DNA of 26,833 nt from Bifidobacteriaceae bacterium (GCA_031279575.1 JAITIG010000072.1:1-26833), one strand, 5' to 3'; counted from the first letter of the stretch, positions 1-8,838 are shown. Numbers and translations are program-made. Notes: generated by a model from the letters alone, not told the origin.

Positions 1-124
1 GGCACCGGCGCGACCGCCCAGGCGCCGCCGCCCCCAGGCGCCGCTCCCCCCGGCTCCGGCACTCCCGCCGCCGACGCCGCCGGCGCCGGCGCTCCCCGGG
101 CGGCGGCATCGCGGCGCGCGCCGC
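1..124. other. GC-only low-complexity sequence at left edge
   Basis: This stretch is built from GGCGCC and GCCGCC words and no recognisable protein can be read from it. One forward frame stays open from the edge to a TAG at 125-127 and would give a Pro/Ala/Arg-rich tail. It could be the end of an upstream gene or merely expanded intergenic DNA like that seen elsewhere in the window. No function is proposed. Confidence 0.4.
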
Positions 125-130
125 TAGGCT
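125..130 (+). promoter_or_regulatory. -10 box TAGGCT of menF
   Basis: TAGGCT matches the actinobacterial TANNNT -10 element. It lies 1 nt before GTG 132 and 10 nt before ATG 141. No -35 hexamer or Shine-Dalgarno sequence is visible. The same word precedes menB, menC and the PLDc_N gene, which supports a leaderless start near ATG 141. Confidence 0.5.
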
Positions 131-131
131 G

Positions 132-1397
132 GTGGCCGCCATGCTGCCCAACCTCGTTTTCGAAACCAGGCCCGCCCGCCACCCGGCCAATCTGCTCGAC
201 GCGGCCGGCGCGGGCGAACCGCTGGTCTGGTTGCGGCGCGGCCAAGGCTTTGTCGGCCTAGGCGAGGCAGCCCGCCTGGATGTCCGCGGCCCCGGCCGCT
301 TCGCCGCCGCCGAACACTGGTGGCGGCAGATTCTGAGCCGGGCCTCAGTGGCCGGCCCGCGGCTGGCGCCCGGCATGGGCCCGCTCGCCTTGGGCGCGTT
401 CACCTTCTCACCCGACTCGCCCGAGCCTTCCACCCTGGTGGTGCCCCGCCTGGTGGCAGCCCGTTTCCGGGGCCAGGAGTGGGTCACCACGGCCACACCG
501 GCCGGCCAAGCGGCCCTCCCAATGCCCCCGGCCTGCCCCCCGCGCCCCTTGCCGCCCCTGACCGAGGCGCCCGGCCCCGTCGCCGCCGCCGACTGGCCGG
601 CCGTGGTGGGGCGCGCCATCGGGCTAATCGAGTCCAGCCCGCTGGAAAAAGTAGTGCTGGCCCGCTCGGTGGTGGCGCGCGCGGCCGGCCCCCAAACCAT
701 CGACCCGCGCCAAGTGCTGCGCCGCCTGGCCGCGAGCTACGCCGACACCTGGACCTTCGCGGTCGACGGCCTGCTGGGCGCCACACCGGAGATCCTGGTC
801 CGCTCCATCCGGGGGCTGGCCACCTCCCGGGTGCTGGCGGGCACCATCCGGCGCAGCGGCTCCGACCAAGACAACCTGGCCCGGGCCGCAGCCCTGGCCC
901 GCAGCTCCAAAGACCTCGAAGAGCACGAGTTCGCGGTCCAATCGGTGGTCGCCGCCCTGGAGCCGTTCGCTGAGGAGCTCTCGGTCCCAGAGGTCCCCTC
1001 GGTGCTGCACCTGCCCAACGTGATGCACTTGGCCACCGAGGTGGTCGGGGAGCTGAAACGGTCCCGCTCCGGCGCGCTGCCCGGCGCCCTGGCGCTGGTC
1101 GAGGCGCTGCACCCGAGCGCGGCCGTGTGCGGCACCCCCCAACGGGAGGCGGCGCGCGGCATCGGGCAACTGGAAGGCGCCGACCGCGGCCGCTACGCGG
1201 GGCCGGTCGGGTGGATCGACCAAGACGGCGCGGGCGAGTGGGGGCTGGCGCTGCGCTCGGCCCAACTCAACGCCAACCGCACCCAGGCGCGCCTGTGGGC
1301 CGGCGGGGGAATCGTGGCAGCCTCCGACCCGCTGGCCGAGCTAGCCGAAACCGAAGCCAAACTGCTCCCCATGCGCCAAGCCCTGGGCCTGGCCTAG
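132..1397 (+). CDS. menF: Isochorismate synthase MenF
   Basis: Converts chorismate to isochorismate, the first committed step of menaquinone synthesis, in the cytoplasm. The protein is about 420 residues with the chorismate-binding fold in its C-terminal two thirds. Visible family motifs are EKVVLARSV, ATPEILVRS, VLAGTIRRSGSD, SSKDLEEHEFAV, HPSAAVCGTPQ, GRYAGPVGW and LWAGGGIVAASDP followed by ETEAKLLPM. The length is normal for MenF and entry into menaquinone synthesis fits the men genes around it. A siderophore or salicylate isochorismate synthase is the alternative, but the neighbours argue against it. GTG 132 is the outermost start, while ATG 141 is better placed for a leaderless transcript from the TAGGCT at 125. 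It converges on the protease gene with an 11-nt gap. Confidence 0.93.
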   Translation: MAAMLPNLVFETRPARHPANLLDAAGAGEPLVWLRRGQGFVGLGEAARLDVRGPGRFAAAEHWWRQILSRASVAGPRLAPGMGPLALGAFTFSPDSPEPSTLVVPRLVAARFRGQEWVTTATPAGQAALPMPPACPPRPLPPLTEAPGPVAAADWPAVVGRAIGLIESSPLEKVVLARSVVARAAGPQTIDPRQVLRRLAASYADTWTFAVDGLLGATPEILVRSIRGLATSRVLAGTIRRSGSDQDNLARAAALARSSKDLEEHEFAVQSVVAALEPFAEELSVPEVPSVLHLPNVMHLATEVVGELKRSRSGALPGALALVEALHPSAAVCGTPQREAARGIGQLEGADRGRYAGPVGWIDQDGAGEWGLALRSAQLNANRTQARLWAGGGIVAASDPLAELAETEAKLLPMRQALGLA

Positions 1398-1408
1398 CCA
1401 ACCCGCCG

Positions 1409-3676
1409 TCAGGAGTCTTCGCGGGTGGTCAAGGTGGCTTGGATGTCGCTCACCTGGCCGCCGCGCACCACCGTCAACGTCACCTGGTCGCCGGGGCGGT
1501 AAGACCGGATCCAGGCGGTCAGGGAGGTCGAGCCGGTCAGCGAATGCCCGTCCACGGCGATGATGACATCGCCCGCGCTGAGGCCGGCTTCAAGGGCCGG
1601 GGTGCCCGGGGTGACGTTGGCGATCTCCGCGCCCGCCCGGTTGACCCCATCCACCTCGACGATGGCGTTGCCCGCGGAGACGCCCAGGAAGGGGTGCGTG
1701 GCGACACCGTTCTCGATTAGCTGGGTGACCACGTTGGACACCTGGTTCGACGGGATGGCGAAGGCCAGGCCGATGTCGCCGCTGGTGCCGCCGTAGTCGC
1801 CGAGCGTGGCGATTGAGCTGTTGATGCCGATGACCTGGCCTTTGGCGTTGAACAAGGGGCCGCCGGAGTTGCCCGGGTTGACCGCCGCGTCAACTTGGAT
1901 GGCGTTGGTGGTCACGCTCATGCCGGCCGCGTCCTGGCCGCTGGCCTCGTTTTCGACAGGGCGGTTGAGGGCTGAGACAATCCCGGTTGTGACGGTGTTG
2001 TCCAAGCCCAGCGGGTTGCCGACGGCCATCACCGGCTCGCCGACGACGACTTGGCTGGAGTCGCCCAGCTCGGCTTCTTTGAGGTTGGCCGGGGGGTTGC
2101 GCAGCGCTAGGACGGCCAAGTCGGTCGAGGCGTCCGCGCCGAGGACCTCGGCTGACAAGATGGAGCCGTCCGCCAGGACGATTTGGATTTGGCCGCCGTC
2201 CGCGATGACGTGGTTGTTGGTCACCACGTAGCCCTTGGCCGAGTTGACGATCACGCCGGAGCCCTGGGCGGTGCCGAATTGCCCTTGCGAGATTTGGATC
2301 GCCACCACGGTGGGCTGGACGGCCGCCGCCACCACGCTCCAATCGGGCTGGTCGCCGTCGGAGGCGGTGGAGGGGATCTCCGGGGTGTTCTGCCCCGAGT
2401 TGGGGCTGTCTGGCGAGGACTGCGCGCCCTGGGTTGGGCTGGTCGCGGGCGCCGGCGAGCCGGTCAGGCCGTCCAAGGTGTAGGCCGCGCCCACCACCAG
2501 GCCGGCCGTCACCAGCCCCGCCACCAGGCCAATGCCCCACGCGCCGCCCCGGGTCACCATCTTTTTCGGTTTGCCGACCCGGCCTTGGGCGGCGCTGGTC
2601 TGGGATTCCGGCGGCTCCAAAATGGACTGGTAGCCGGCCGGGGCCGCCGGGCCGCCGGGCGCTCCGGGCTCGCCTGCGGCGCCGGCCCCCAGGGGCCCGG
2701 GCGGCGCGCTCGGCCCGCCTGGCGCGCCGGGGCCGCTGGACAGGGCGTAGGGCGGCGCCTGGTAGGGCGATGCCGTGCGCGGCGGCAGCGGCGGATTGGT
2801 CGAGGCGGCGACGGGGCCGGCCGTCGGCTGGCCGGAGGCCTGCCAGGCCAGCGACTCGCGGGCGGGTCCAAAGGCGGCGGGGGCGCCGGCCGGGCCGGCG
2901 GGCGCCCCAGGGCCGCCGGGGAGCCCGGCGGCCGGCTCGGCGCTCTGCCCGGCGGCGGCTGTTTCAACCGCGTCGGGCGGCCTTGGCGCGAACCGCTGGA
3001 ACCACGAGCCTGGGGCCGGCTCGGCCGGGGCGCCTTCGGCCCCGGACCGCGAGGCGGGCGCGGGCAACACACTGTCCGCCCCGGACCGCCAGGCGGACCC
3101 GTCTGGGGAACCGGCAGCCGAGCCGCCCAGGGCCGCGGCCGGCGGCGCCCACGCGGCCGGCGCGGCCGGCGAGCCCGTGACCGGCGTCCAAGGCCTGGCC
3201 GGGGGGTTGGCGTCCGCGCCCGGCCCGGCTGGCGGGGCAAAGCCGGCGCCCGGCGCGGCCGGCTCCCCGGCCGAAGGCGCGGTCCCGCCGGCCAGGTCGC
3301 GGCCGGCTGGCGCGGCGGAGCGCTGGGACTCGGAGCGCGGCGCCTCGGCCGGCGCCAGCGGGGCTGCCGCGCCGCCCCAGGAGGCGTCCCACTCGGAATC
3401 GTCCTTGGCCCGCCACGGCGCTTGGCGCGGCTCTGGCGCCAGGCTGGCCGGCAGCGGGGGCAGATCCGCGCCCTGCGCCGGGCGGCTCGCGGGCGGCTCA
3501 TCGACCGCGCCGCCGGGCCCGTCCACCGCCTCCGGGTCGCCGCCAGCCCCGCGAGCCGGGCCGGCCTGGCGCGGCGGCTCGTCGGTGCGCCGCCAGGCGG
3601 GGGCGGGCAGCGGGTCCCTGGGCTCTTCTGGTTCTGGTGGATTGGCGCCAAACGGCGGCTGTGGTTGGTCCGTCAT
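1409..3676 (-). CDS. HtrA/DegP-like membrane-anchored serine protease with PDZ domain
   Basis: An envelope quality-control protease of the S1C (HtrA) family, 755 residues. Residues 1 to about 375 are a Pro/Ala/Gly-rich, presumably disordered cytoplasmic region. One membrane helix follows (about 378-398, GIGLVAGLVTAGLVVGAAY), then a Ser/Pro-rich linker. The trypsin-like domain has His in NNHVIADGG (about 488), Asp in ASTDLAVL (about 519) and Ser in NPGNSGGPLF (about 603). A C-terminal PDZ domain is marked by FLGVSAG and GLSAGDVIIAVDG. The whole catalytic triad is intact. ATG 3676 is preceded by a GAGGGG ribosome site. It lies 89 bp downstream of menD on the same strand and may be read through from it. 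Actinobacterial HtrAs commonly have a disordered N-terminus, but this one is long. Confidence 0.92.
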   Translation of the reverse strand: MTDQPQPPFGANPPEPEEPRDPLPAPAWRRTDEPPRQAGPARGAGGDPEAVDGPGGAVDEPPASRPAQGADLPPLPASLAPEPRQAPWRAKDDSEWDASWGGAAAPLAPAEAPRSESQRSAAPAGRDLAGGTAPSAGEPAAPGAGFAPPAGPGADANPPARPWTPVTGSPAAPAAWAPPAAALGGSAAGSPDGSAWRSGADSVLPAPASRSGAEGAPAEPAPGSWFQRFAPRPPDAVETAAAGQSAEPAAGLPGGPGAPAGPAGAPAAFGPARESLAWQASGQPTAGPVAASTNPPLPPRTASPYQAPPYALSSGPGAPGGPSAPPGPLGAGAAGEPGAPGGPAAPAGYQSILEPPESQTSAAQGRVGKPKKMVTRGGAWGIGLVAGLVTAGLVVGAAYTLDGLTGSPAPATSPTQGAQSSPDSPNSGQNTPEIPSTASDGDQPDWSVVAAAVQPTVVAIQISQGQFGTAQGSGVIVNSAKGYVVTNNHVIADGGQIQIVLADGSILSAEVLGADASTDLAVLALRNPPANLKEAELGDSSQVVVGEPVMAVGNPLGLDNTVTTGIVSALNRPVENEASGQDAAGMSVTTNAIQVDAAVNPGNSGGPLFNAKGQVIGINSSIATLGDYGGTSGDIGLAFAIPSNQVSNVVTQLIENGVATHPFLGVSAGNAIVEVDGVNRAGAEIANVTPGTPALEAGLSAGDVIIAVDGHSLTGSTSLTAWIRSYRPGDQVTLTVVRGGQVSDIQATLTTREDS

Positions 3677-3765
3677 GGTTTCCCCTCTTTCGGTGCTCCT
3701 ACACGTGAGCTGAGCGCATTGCTAAACCCATGCAACCGCATTTGTCTGGAAAGATCTTCTCGCAT

Positions 3766-5751
3766 TCATGAGAGTTCGCTGGGCAATATGAGGTCGTTTC
3801 TCGAAAGCCGCACGGCATCGGCGTCCGCGCCGCGCCGGGCGGCCCGGGGCAGGCGAACGCTGACCAAGCTGATCCCGGCCGGCGGGCAAGCCAGCGCCGC
3901 CACCAGATCCCGCTCGGTGCTGACCTCGGCAAACGCCGCGCCGCAGGCCCTGGCCAGGGCCTTGACCTCGAGCTGGACAGGGGTGGCGAAGAACCGCTCA
4001 AAGGCGGCCTCCAGGCCGGGGCCGGCCACCTCCAGCGTCTCAAAGATGCCGCCGCCGCCGTCCTGGAGCACAATCACCTGGAGGTTTGGCCGGGTCTCGG
4101 AGGTGGGCAGCAGCAGGCCGCCGGAGTCGTGGGCCAAGGCCAAGTCGCCCAGCAGGACGCGCGTGGGGCCGGGGCCGGGCGCGGCCAGGTCCAGCCCGGC
4201 GGCGAAGCTGATGGTGCCGTCAATCCCGGCCGCGCCGCGCATCGCCGCCACCAGGCCGCTCGGACCGGCCGGCGCCGGGACCAGGTCCAGGTCCCGGATG
4301 GCGCTTGAGGCGCCAACCACCAGCCGCCCGGCGCCGGCCGCTTGGGCCACGCAGGCGGCGATGGCCGGGCCGCTGGGGAAGGGGCGCGCGGCAACGCGGG
4401 CCCAGGCCGCGCGGCCGGCCTGGAGCCACCGGTCCAACCAGGCGCGTTCTTGGCCGGTGGGCGGCCCGCTTGGGGCCAGCGCGGCCGAGGCCACCCGCCG
4501 CGCCACCCGCCCCAAATCGAACCAGGGGCCGCCGCCAGGGTGGACGATGACCGTTTCAAGGCCGGGTTGTTGCGCCAGCCGGGCCACCGGGCGCGACAGC
4601 ACGGGCCGGCCGTAGACCACCACGCGCTCAACTTGGCTGCCCAGCAGGTCGGCGGCCAAACGGCCGGCCGGGACGCAGTTCGGCCCCCACCAAGCGCCTG
4701 AGGCCGGGTCCGCCACCAGCGGCCAGCCCGCCGCCAGGGCCAGTTCCGCCGCCGCCGGCCCGGCCCCAAACCCGGCCAGGACCAGCGTTTTGGGCCCGCG
4801 CTCAAGGGCCGCCGGCAGCAGTTGGGCGGCTTGGTTCGCCAGCCCGCCAGCCGGGCCTGGCGGCGGGGCGCCGCCCGCGCCGGGCGCGCCCACCGGGCCC
4901 AGGGGCGGGCCCGCCCCTGGCGGCGGGGCGGCCCCCGGCCCGCCGGGCGCGGGCCACCAGCCGGGCTGGGGGACCAGCGGCTCGCGGAACTGGATGTTGA
5001 GGTGGGCCGGGCCGGGCAGGCCGGAGCGCTCCCCCACCGCGGCGGCTGCCGCCGCCAGGCCCGCCGCCTGGGCCAGCGCCGGGTCCAGGCCCGCCGGCAG
5101 CGTCCGGGCCCACACCGGCGCCGCGCCGAAGACTCCGCGCTGGTCGGTGGTCTGGTTGGCGCCCACGCCGTGCAACTCGGCGGGGCGGTCGGCGCTGATC
5201 GCGATTAGCGGCAGGCGCGCCTCGGCCGCCTCCATCACCGCCGGATGCAAATTGGCCACCGCCGTGCCCGATGTCGTCGCCACCCCCGCCAGCCCCCCCC
5301 ACCGGCCAGCCGCCGCGCCCGATGTCGCCGCCACCCCCGCCAGCCCACCCCACCGGCCAGCCGCCGCGCCCGCCGGGTCCGGCCCCAGCCCCGGCCACCG
5401 GCCAGCCGCCGCGCCCGCCGGGTCCGCCGGGGCCGCCGGGCCCGCCGGGTCGGCCGCGCTCGCCGGGGCCGCCGGGGCCGCCCGGCCCGCCGCCGCGGCC
5501 GCCTGGCCCGCCGCCAGGCCCAGGGCCAGGAACCCCGCCACCCGCTCATCGGTGCGCACGCTCAGCTGCAATTCGCCTCTGGCCTCGGCCTCGACGGCCG
5601 CGTAGACCAGCGGCGCGTTGCGCGAGCCCGGGGCCAGCACCAGGTGGCGCAGGCCGCCTTGCACCAAGCCCGCCAGCAAGCCCCGGGCGGTCTCAAGCGC
5701 CGTCGCCGGGGCCGGCCCGGCGGCGGCGGGGGGGAGCGGGCCGGGGGTCAT
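3766..5751 (-). CDS. menD: SEPHCHC synthase MenD with repeat-expanded insert
   Basis: The ThDP enzyme that joins isochorismate and 2-oxoglutarate to give SEPHCHC. The predicted 661 residues exceed the usual 550-580. Motifs are PGSRNAPL (41-48), TDERVAGFLALGLA with the ThDP-activating Glu (69), TSGTAVANLHPAVMEA, SADRPAEL, GANQTTDQ, the ThDP/Mg motif GDLALAHDSGGLL and QDGGGGIFETLE. The extra length is mainly an in-frame tandem expansion at about residues 98-162 (repeated AAAGRWGGLAGVATTSG units) plus a Gly/Pro-rich linker around WWPAPGGPGAAPPPG. The ATG at 5751 overlaps the menC stop as ATGA, so translation is probably coupled. Downstream DNA is less GC-rich, and the last 20 or so residues look unlike the family end. 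Confidence 0.92.
   Translation of the reverse strand: MTPGPLPPAAAGPAPATALETARGLLAGLVQGGLRHLVLAPGSRNAPLVYAAVEAEARGELQLSVRTDERVAGFLALGLAAGQAAAAAGRAAPAAPASAADPAGPAAPADPAGAAAGRWPGLGPDPAGAAAGRWGGLAGVAATSGAAAGRWGGLAGVATTSGTAVANLHPAVMEAAEARLPLIAISADRPAELHGVGANQTTDQRGVFGAAPVWARTLPAGLDPALAQAAGLAAAAAAVGERSGLPGPAHLNIQFREPLVPQPGWWPAPGGPGAAPPPGAGPPLGPVGAPGAGGAPPPGPAGGLANQAAQLLPAALERGPKTLVLAGFGAGPAAAELALAAGWPLVADPASGAWWGPNCVPAGRLAADLLGSQVERVVVYGRPVLSRPVARLAQQPGLETVIVHPGGGPWFDLGRVARRVASAALAPSGPPTGQERAWLDRWLQAGRAAWARVAARPFPSGPAIAACVAQAAGAGRLVVGASSAIRDLDLVPAPAGPSGLVAAMRGAAGIDGTISFAAGLDLAAPGPGPTRVLLGDLALAHDSGGLLLPTSETRPNLQVIVLQDGGGGIFETLEVAGPGLEAAFERFFATPVQLEVKALARACGAAFAEVSTERDLVAALACPPAGISLVSVRLPRAARRGADADAVRLSRNDLILPSELS
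5266..5457 (-). repeat. In-gene tandem repeat (51/51/45 bp) inside menD
   Basis: On the plus strand copies begin at 5266, 5317, 5368 and 5413. The first two units are 51 bp (17 codons) and nearly identical, the third is 45 bp, and the fourth decays into CCGCCGGG runs. All periods are multiples of three, so the menD frame is kept. The first two units begin with GCCCGATGTCG, close to the GCCCGATGCCG word that marks repeats after other genes here. Confidence 0.85.
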
Positions 5752-6716
5752 CTTGAGCCCGCCAACTGCTGGCCGGCCAGTTGCTCGACTTCCCGCAGGC
5801 GCTGCAGCCAGGCCGCCCGCACCGGCTCGCCCGCCGCCCAACGGGACAGCAACTCCGGGCTGGGCGCGGCGCCGGCAACTGGGCAGACGGCATCGCGCGC
5901 CCAGGGGGAAGCGGGCGCCACGTCGCCCGCCAGCAACGGCAAAGTGCCCAGGCCGCAGGCGAAATCCAACCGCGGCAGGGCGCCCGCCAAGGCAAAGCCC
6001 ATGGCCAGGCCCACGGAGGTCTCCACCGCCGAGGAGACCACCACGGGCAAGCCCAAGGCCTCGGCCAGGCGGAGGCAGGCGCGCACCCCGCCCAGCGGCT
6101 GGACCTTGAGCACGGCGACATCGGCCGCCGCCAGGGCGCGGACTTGCAACGGGTCGCGGGCCAGGCGAATCGACTCGTCGGCGGCCAGCGGCACTGCCAC
6201 CCGGCGGCGCACCCAGGCCAGATCGGCCACCGCGGCGCAAGGCTGCTCGGCGTACTCGAGGCCGCCGGCGGCGCGGTCCAGGGCGGCGATGCGCTCGACA
6301 GCGGTGGCGGCGTCCCAGGCGCCGTTGGCGTCGATCCTGATGCGCCCGCCCGGGCCGAGGGCCTCGCGGACCGCCGCCAAGCGGTCGGCCTCGGCGCTGG
6401 CGCCCTGGCCGGGCTCGGCCACCTTGACCTTGGCCGTGCGGGCGCCGGAGGCTTGCGCCAGGCGCGCCGCCTCGGCCGCGCCAACTGCGGGGATGATCGC
6501 GTTGATCTCGATCCGGGACCGCACCGCGGGCGGGAATCCGCAGTCGGCGGCCTCGCGGGCGGCCCGCCACCACGGCAGCGCCGCCTGCGGCGAGTAGTCC
6601 TCAAACGGGCTGAACTCGCCCCAACCCGCCTCGCCTTGGAGCAGCATGCCGCGCCGCCGCGCGATGCCCCGGAACCGGGTGGTCAGCGGAATGTCGTAAA
6701 CGACTGGCACGGCCAC
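5748..6716 (-). CDS. menC: o-Succinylbenzoate synthase MenC
   Basis: An enolase-superfamily enzyme that dehydrates SHCHC to o-succinylbenzoate. The protein is 322 residues, a normal length. Family residues are visible in order: GEFSPFEDYS, AKVKVAEPG with the catalytic KxK pair, RIDANGAWD (first metal Asp), EYAEQPC (second metal Glu), AADESIR (third metal Asp/Glu) and VLKVQPLGG (second catalytic Lys). GTG 6716 is the outermost start. GTG 6710 lies 8 nt behind the TAGGCT of the divergent promoter, the mirror image of menB, and may be the true start. The stop overlaps the menD start (ATGA), so menC-menD form one transcription unit. Confidence 0.92.
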   Translation of the reverse strand: MAVPVVYDIPLTTRFRGIARRRGMLLQGEAGWGEFSPFEDYSPQAALPWWRAAREAADCGFPPAVRSRIEINAIIPAVGAAEAARLAQASGARTAKVKVAEPGQGASAEADRLAAVREALGPGGRIRIDANGAWDAATAVERIAALDRAAGGLEYAEQPCAAVADLAWVRRRVAVPLAADESIRLARDPLQVRALAAADVAVLKVQPLGGVRACLRLAEALGLPVVVSSAVETSVGLAMGFALAGALPRLDFACGLGTLPLLAGDVAPASPWARDAVCPVAGAAPSPELLSRWAAGEPVRAAWLQRLREVEQLAGQQLAGSR

Positions 6717-6717
6717 C

Positions 6718-6731
6718 TAGCCTATTAGGCT
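6718..6731. promoter_or_regulatory. Palindromic divergent promoter core between menC and menB
   Basis: AGCCTATTAGGCT is a 6+1+6 inverted repeat that carries one TAGGCT -10 box for each strand. Rightward TAGGCT ends at 6731, 8 nt before ATG 6740. Leftward TAGGCT ends at 6719, 8 nt before GTG 6710. The two genes would be read from overlapping, mutually exclusive promoters without untranslated leaders. Confidence 0.5.
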
Positions 6732-6733
6732 CT

Positions 6734-7738
6734 ATGCGCATGACTGGTCTGCCCGCGCTCGCCTCCGACGGTTTCACCCCCGAGCTGTGGCGGGATGTGC
6801 CCGGCTTCGCGGCCTTGGCCGACATCACCTACCACCGGGGCGTCGAGCGCGGCCCGGACCGGGGCGCCGCGCCGGCGCCCGGCGCCGGCGAACGCGACCA
6901 GCCCTGGGTGCGGATCGCCTTCAACCGGCCCGAGGTGCGCAACGCCTTCAGCCCCCGCACCGTCGATGAGCTGATCGCCGCGCTGCGCCACGCCGCCGAG
7001 ACGCCCGATGTCCTAGCCGTGCTGCTGACCGGCAACAACCCCAGTCCCAAAGATGGCGGCTACTCGTTTTGCGCCGGCGGCGACCAGCGCTTCCGCGGCG
7101 CGCGCGGCTACGAATACGCCCGCACCGACGAGCCCGGCCCCAGCGGCGCCAGCGGCCCCAGCGGCGGCGCCGGGGCCGGGGCCGGGCGGCTGCACATTTT
7201 GGAGGCCCAGCATCTGATCCGCGCCATGCCCAAAGTTGTGATCGCCGTGGTGGACGGCTGGGCGGCCGGCGGCGGCCATTCGCTGCACGTGGTGGCGGAC
7301 CTGACCTTGGCCTGCCGCCAGCACGGGCGCTTCAAGCAGACCGACGCGACGGTCGGGTCGTTTGACGCCGGCTACGGCTCGGCCCTGCTGGCGCGGCAGG
7401 TGGGGCAAAAACGGGCGCGGCAGATCTTCTTCCTGGCGCAGGCCTACACCGCCGAGCAGGCTGAGGCTTGGGGGGCCGTCAACAGCGCGGTGGACCACAG
7501 CGCCGTCGAGGCCACAGCCCTGGCCTGGGCCGCGCAAATCGCCGCGCAGTCGCCCCAGGCGGTGCGTCTGCTCAAGTTCGCCTTCAACTTGGCCGATGAC
7601 GGCCTGGCCGGCCAGCAGCTCTTCGCCGGCGAGGCCACCCGCCTCGCCTACGGCACCGCCGAGGCCGCCGAGGGCCGCGACGCCTTCCTGCAAGGCCGCC
7701 CGCCCCAGTGGGAGCCCTTCCGCCGGCAGATCCTGTGA
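6734..7738 (+). CDS. menB: 1,4-Dihydroxy-2-naphthoyl-CoA synthase MenB
   Basis: A crotonase-fold enzyme that closes the second ring from o-succinylbenzoyl-CoA. Family motifs are FNRPEVRNAFSP, KDGGYSFCAGGDQRFRG (about residues 106-122), VDGWAAGGGHSLHVVADLT with the oxyanion loop, FKQTDATVGSFDAGYGS, and ARQIFFLAQAYTAEQAEAWG. At 334 residues it is longer than the usual 275-310. The surplus is two low-complexity inserts, GPDRGAAPAPGAGERD near the N-terminus and a Gly/Ser/Ala run (about residues 137-153) after EYARTDEPG. ATG 6734 is the outermost start, and ATG 6740 fits the leaderless geometry better. It converges on the DUF3048 gene with a 25-nt gap. Confidence 0.95.
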   Translation: MRMTGLPALASDGFTPELWRDVPGFAALADITYHRGVERGPDRGAAPAPGAGERDQPWVRIAFNRPEVRNAFSPRTVDELIAALRHAAETPDVLAVLLTGNNPSPKDGGYSFCAGGDQRFRGARGYEYARTDEPGPSGASGPSGGAGAGAGRLHILEAQHLIRAMPKVVIAVVDGWAAGGGHSLHVVADLTLACRQHGRFKQTDATVGSFDAGYGSALLARQVGQKRARQIFFLAQAYTAEQAEAWGAVNSAVDHSAVEATALAWAAQIAAQSPQAVRLLKFAFNLADDGLAGQQLFAGEATRLAYGTAEAAEGRDAFLQGRPPQWEPFRRQIL

Positions 7739-7763
7739 CCGACCGGCGGGGCGGGGCTCAGCC

Positions 7764-8834
7764 TCAATCCTGCGCGGCCGCCTCGGCGACCGACCACGAG
7801 CCGCCTGAGATGGGCACCAGCTCAATCCAGGTCTGGCCCTGCGCCAAGCGGACCGGCGCGCCATCGGGCGTTTGGAGCACAAACGGGCTGGCGACGCTCT
7901 CCTTGGTCCACACCACATCGACCGCGTGCCCGGCGCTGGCCACGATCCCCTGGCCGGAGCCCACCACCACCGTCTCCGGGATGGGCGAGCCGGCCACGTC
8001 CGTCCCGCCGGCCATCTGCACCGCGACAGCCAACGCGATCACGTTGCTGGCCGAGAGCCGCATGCCGGACGACGACGTCGACGGCGTGTCCCGCTCCGAG
8101 CGCAAGAACAGGCGCGACTCGGCCTCCCAGGTCCAAGTCGGCTGCGCCACCGGCGAGATCGCAACCGAGAGTTTGGCCGCCGGCGTCCCCGCCAGGGCGG
8201 CGGTGGAGGCCACGTCCAACGCGGCGAAGGCGAACTCCGGCTGGGGCAGGGCCTTGTGCGAATCATCCGCCTGGGCCCAAATCTCGGCCGGCCTGAGGTA
8301 GAGGTTGTACGGCATGCGGCGCTCATCGGAACGGTAGTAGCCTTTGGCGTCCTCCTGGAAGACCTGCAGCCCGGCGTCTTTGGCTTTGGCGATGAACCGG
8401 TCCTGGCCCCCGGAGCAGGCCAGCAGCCCGCGCACCGCGCCCAGGATGGGCCCGTCCATCGGCCGCACCGAGCGCACCGGGCCAACCGACTCCGGCACAA
8501 TCGAGTTGTAGACGGCGATGAAGCGCGACTCGCCGCCCTCGATCATCTCCTCCCAGACCACATCCGCCTGCTCCAGGCCCGTCTGGGGCCGCGCCGGCGA
8601 GCTGTTCTCCACTTTCACAGCCAAGGCGGCGCGCTCTGCGACCTCGCCCAACTCGCCGGTCAGCGGCCAGGTTGGCGGCGGCGAGGGCGGGGGCTCTTTG
8701 ATCTCGCTTTGGTAGGTGGTCTTGGTTGCCACCGGCCTGGCCTCGGGTTTGGCGCAGCCCGCCGGGCCGCCCGCCGCGACCAGCGCCGCCAAGGCCGCGA
8801 CAGCGGCGAAGCGCCGGGCCGCGCGGGATCGCAT
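7764..8834 (-). CDS. DUF3048 (YerB-like) lipoprotein
   Basis: A predicted secreted lipoprotein of 356 residues. The N-terminus has Arg-rich MRSRAARR, a hydrophobic core and PAGC, which serves as the lipobox although Pro at -3 is unusual. A Pro-rich tether follows. The body matches the DUF3048 family: AVKVENSSPARPQTGLEQADVV, VWEEMIEGGESRFIAVYNS, GPVRSVRPMD and the C-terminal half with VVVGSGQGIVASAG. Its biochemical role is unknown. The first segment above is quoted only in part from residues 71-92. AGGAGG sits 4 nt before ATG 8834, and a TAGGGT -10 box is at 8879-8874, so this gene has a conventional leader unlike its men neighbours. It is the only clearly non-menaquinone gene between menB and menE. 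Confidence 0.85.
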   Translation of the reverse strand: MRSRAARRFAAVAALAALVAAGGPAGCAKPEARPVATKTTYQSEIKEPPPSPPPTWPLTGELGEVAERAALAVKVENSSPARPQTGLEQADVVWEEMIEGGESRFIAVYNSIVPESVGPVRSVRPMDGPILGAVRGLLACSGGQDRFIAKAKDAGLQVFQEDAKGYYRSDERRMPYNLYLRPAEIWAQADDSHKALPQPEFAFAALDVASTAALAGTPAAKLSVAISPVAQPTWTWEAESRLFLRSERDTPSTSSSGMRLSASNVIALAVAVQMAGGTDVAGSPIPETVVVGSGQGIVASAGHAVDVVWTKESVASPFVLQTPDGAPVRLAQGQTWIELVPISGGSWSVAEAAAQD

Positions 8835-8838
8835 TGGT

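Noticed and set aside
2183..4615. 810-codon rightward frame across the protease and menD
   Set aside because: It is antisense to two well-supported genes, Arg/Gly-rich, and arises from lack of stops in very GC-rich DNA.
5752..6573. A single frame from 6573 to 3766 that would fuse an Arg/Gly-rich stretch to MenD
   Set aside because: The upstream part is the shadow of menC in another frame; MenD family similarity begins at the ATG overlapping the menC stop.
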